From NCBI RefSeq assembly GCF_009789555.1, contig NZ_CP046902.1:2558001-2622000 (forward strand): a DNA stretch of 64,000 nucleotides. The letters are read 5' to 3'. Both the position numbers and the translations under genes were made by a program. Below are positions 62,382 to 64,000 of this stretch, one piece after another. The notes under the pieces are model-generated. The model ran no database searches, was not told the DNA's origin, and saw only the letters and a list, made by a program, of their open reading frames with translations. Position 1 is the stretch's first letter, and every line of letters starts with the position of its first letter. Source of the stretch: Stutzerimonas stutzeri. Its GTDB lineage: Bacteria > Pseudomonadota > Gammaproteobacteria > Pseudomonadales > Pseudomonadaceae.

Positions 62382-63154
62382 TGAGCCAGGGACGTCGTCT
62401 GACCGGTCCGAAAAAATATCTCGCCGTGATCCTGGCGATTCTGTTCATTCTTTTGATATGGCAGATCGCAGCATGGAGTCTGCCGGCATTTCTGATGCCT
62501 GGTATTCCGGTCGTTTTCGAGCGCTTGTTCACCACGGTCCAGGAGCCTGCGTTCCGCGATGGGCTATACGGCAGCATGAGCCGGCTCGGCAGCGGCTATA
62601 GCTTTGCATTGCTGTTCGGTATCGGTTTTGGCCTGCTGGGTGGTGTGCTGTTCTTCTTCCGCGAAATCCTGCGCTCGGCCATCGTGATTCTCCAGTCGAT
62701 TCCGTCGATCGCCTGGGTGCCGCTGTTCCTGATCGTGATGGGCTTCGGCAACCTTCCGATCATCGTGGTCGTCGCACTGGCGGCCTTCTTTCCGATGGCG
62801 TTGTCGGTCATGAACGCTACCGAAAGCGTGCAACCGGTCCACGTGGCCGCGGCACGGGTGATGGGTGCCTCGCGTTGGCAATTGTTGCGGCGGGTCTACC
62901 TGCCGGCGGTCATGCCGGAACTCATCACCGGGGCACAGCTGGCCTTCGGTAACGCCTGGCGGGCGCTGATCTCGGCAGAGATGCTGATCGGCTTTGGCCA
63001 GGGGCTTGGGCGTTCGCTCGCGTATTCCGGCGAGATAGCCGACATGGCCGGGGTAATGATGAACATTCTGGTCATTGCCATTCTCGCGACGCTGATCGAT
63101 CAGGTCGTACTGGAAAAATTCAAGCAACGGATGCTGCGCTACCAGTACGTATGA
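62381..63154 (+). CDS. ABC transporter permease
   Basis: A 257-residue inner-membrane permease of the BPD_transp_1 family with about six helices. The EAA loop reads AARVMGASRWQLLRRVYLPAVMPELITG (about 153-180), which contacts the ATPase. Other conserved segments are LQSIPSIAWVPLFLIVMGFG and FGNAWRALISAEML. It starts on the last base of the ATPase stop. Confidence 0.95.
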   Translation: MSQGRRLTGPKKYLAVILAILFILLIWQIAAWSLPAFLMPGIPVVFERLFTTVQEPAFRDGLYGSMSRLGSGYSFALLFGIGFGLLGGVLFFFREILRSAIVILQSIPSIAWVPLFLIVMGFGNLPIIVVVALAAFFPMALSVMNATESVQPVHVAAARVMGASRWQLLRRVYLPAVMPELITGAQLAFGNAWRALISAEMLIGFGQGLGRSLAYSGEIADMAGVMMNILVIAILATLIDQVVLEKFKQRMLRYQYV

Positions 63155-63164
63155 GAGGTGCGCC

Positions 63165-63872
63165 GTGACGTCATGCCTGCTGCGGCTGATAGTAATCCTG
63201 ATGGCGCCGGTCTGGGCGTCCGCGGCGCCCTTGCAGGCTGTGCCGGCTGGCGATTATCGGCCGCTCAGGGCGGCGCAGGCGGAACCGCTCCAAGAAGGAT
63301 TCGAAGCGGCCTGGCTGGCCGCATTGGGTGAGCAACTGGGCAATGAGATCGCGCTGGTCGAAACCGCGGTCCATCCCGATCTGCGAATCGGTGCGGTCGC
63401 CGCCGGGACGGTCTACTTTTCAAGCGAGATCGCGGCGCTGGCAGCTGCCGAGGCGGGGCCTGGGCAGTGGGCAGACCTCGATGGCGAGCCGTTTTGCGTC
63501 ACGGCGGGTAGCCCTCATGCCGAGGTGGTTGCGTCCCGCTTCGGCGGTATTGCTCGCGTCTATCCCAGCGCAGCGCAAGCACTGATCGGGCTGAAGCTCG
63601 GTGAGTGCCGCGCCGTGGTGGATGATCGCCTGTTGCTGGAGCAGATCGCTGTGTTGCCCGAGTGGCGGCGCTACAACCGGCTGCTGACCCTGCCCGACGA
63701 GGCGGTCTCGCCCCTGCGAGTCGACGCGTCTGACGCGGCGCTGCAACAGCGGATAGAGCATCTGATCGCAAGCAAGCACGGGCAACAGGCACTGGCCGAT
63801 ATAACACAGCACTGGATCGATGAAGTCGCCTTTCAGGCCTATGTGCTGGCCGACACCCTGGACTGCCACTGA
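63165..63872 (+). CDS. Periplasmic binding-like protein, second of the ABC operon
   Basis: A 235-residue secreted protein with a signal peptide (about 1-21, ending WASAA) and a start codon GTG after GAGAGG. It has the general look of a type II periplasmic binding (SBP_3) fold: WADLDGEPFCVTAGSPHAEVVASRFG (about 105-130), ALIGLKLGECRAVVDDRLLLEQ and a C-terminal helix set. It is short, and the family is not certain. It lies 10 nt after the permease, so it belongs to the operon and may capture a ligand or act as an accessory sensor. Confidence 0.75.
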   Translation: MTSCLLRLIVILMAPVWASAAPLQAVPAGDYRPLRAAQAEPLQEGFEAAWLAALGEQLGNEIALVETAVHPDLRIGAVAAGTVYFSSEIAALAAAEAGPGQWADLDGEPFCVTAGSPHAEVVASRFGGIARVYPSAAQALIGLKLGECRAVVDDRLLLEQIAVLPEWRRYNRLLTLPDEAVSPLRVDASDAALQQRIEHLIASKHGQQALADITQHWIDEVAFQAYVLADTLDCH

Positions 63873-63890
63873 TCCGTCGATCCTGAGGTG

Positions 63891-64000
63891 TTACTCCGCC
63901 TCGATGATCTGCGGTAGCGCCTGGCGCAGCCCATCCAGTTCGAATGGGGCTCGGATATGGCCGCGCAGGCTGCCATCGGGCCCGACGATGGCAATATTCG
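63891..64000 (-). CDS. C-terminal fragment of a minus-strand gene, possibly SCO1/SenC-like
   Basis: The last 35 codons and the TAA stop are visible; the rest is outside the window. The tail (NIAIVGPDGSLRGHIRAPF, then LRQALPQIIEAE) resembles the end of thioredoxin-fold proteins of the SCO1/SenC group, where a VDPQG strand is followed by a helix. The assignment is weak. It converges on the ABC operon with an 18-nt gap. Confidence 0.35.
   Translation of the reverse strand, partial: NIAIVGPDGSLRGHIRAPFELDGLRQALPQIIEAE

Overview
The window is chromosomal DNA of a high-GC gammaproteobacterium. Gene content and order point to the Pseudomonas lineage: thrS-infC-rpmI-rplT-pheS-pheT-ihfA-merR-tRNA-Pro; mtnA/gyrA-serC-pheA-hisC-tyrA::aroA-cmk-rpsA; folE/prmB/aroC/mtnBDC/speE; dnaX-ybaB-recR. 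The imuA-imuB-dnaE2 cassette, the fused tyrA-aroA gene and lsfA fit the Pseudomonas stutzeri (Stutzerimonas) group best. The genus level is an inference from gene order; the species level is a guess.

Layout. Positions 1-7.3 kb hold a translation block (ThrRS, IF-3, L35, L20, PheRS alpha and beta) followed by IHF-alpha and a MerR-type regulator, ending in tRNA-Pro(GGG). At 7.5-17.5 kb lies an accessory region behind the tRNA. It has a probable C-terminal scrap of a tyrosine integrase, a DUF4256 gene, then a five-gene minus-strand operon: zinc-independent ribosomal protein L31B, a TonB-dependent receptor, a membrane-anchored periplasmic CobN/ChlH-like protein, a MotA/TolQ/ExbB-like channel and a DUF2149 protein. 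A good Zur-box match sits in front of the operon. A TauE/SafE-type permease and a divergent LysR regulator follow. At 17.6-22.8 kb is the LexA-controlled mutasome (imuA, imuB, dnaE2). At 22.9-25.6 kb are a small serine hydrolase, 1-Cys peroxiredoxin LsfA and methylthioribose-1-phosphate isomerase. At 25.7-36.9 kb is gyrA and the serine/aromatic amino-acid operon through cmk and rpsA.

36.9-44.6 kb holds a MarR regulator divergent from an aminotransferase, then a GST, FolE, an Smr-domain protein, small membrane proteins, an isochorismatase-like protein, PrmB and a secreted alpha/beta hydrolase. 44.7-50 kb holds aroC, an MFS transporter, the methionine-salvage genes mtnB-mtnD-mtnC and small membrane or secreted proteins. 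50-56 kb holds an AlkA-type glycosylase, SpeE, RraB, a second LysR/TauE pair and a MATE pump. 56-60.4 kb holds pdxB, dnaX, ybaB and recR. The last 3.5 kb is a nitrate/sulfonate-type ABC uptake operon with a second periplasmic binding-like protein, and the window ends inside a minus-strand gene.

How genes work together. MtnA (24.5 kb) and MtnB/D/C (47-49 kb) form one methionine-salvage pathway in two places; SpeE makes the methylthioadenosine that feeds it. AroC, TyrA-AroA and PheA form the chorismate/Phe/Tyr route. The least understood unit is the zinc-linked receptor/CobN-like/proton-channel operon at 8.5-15.6 kb.
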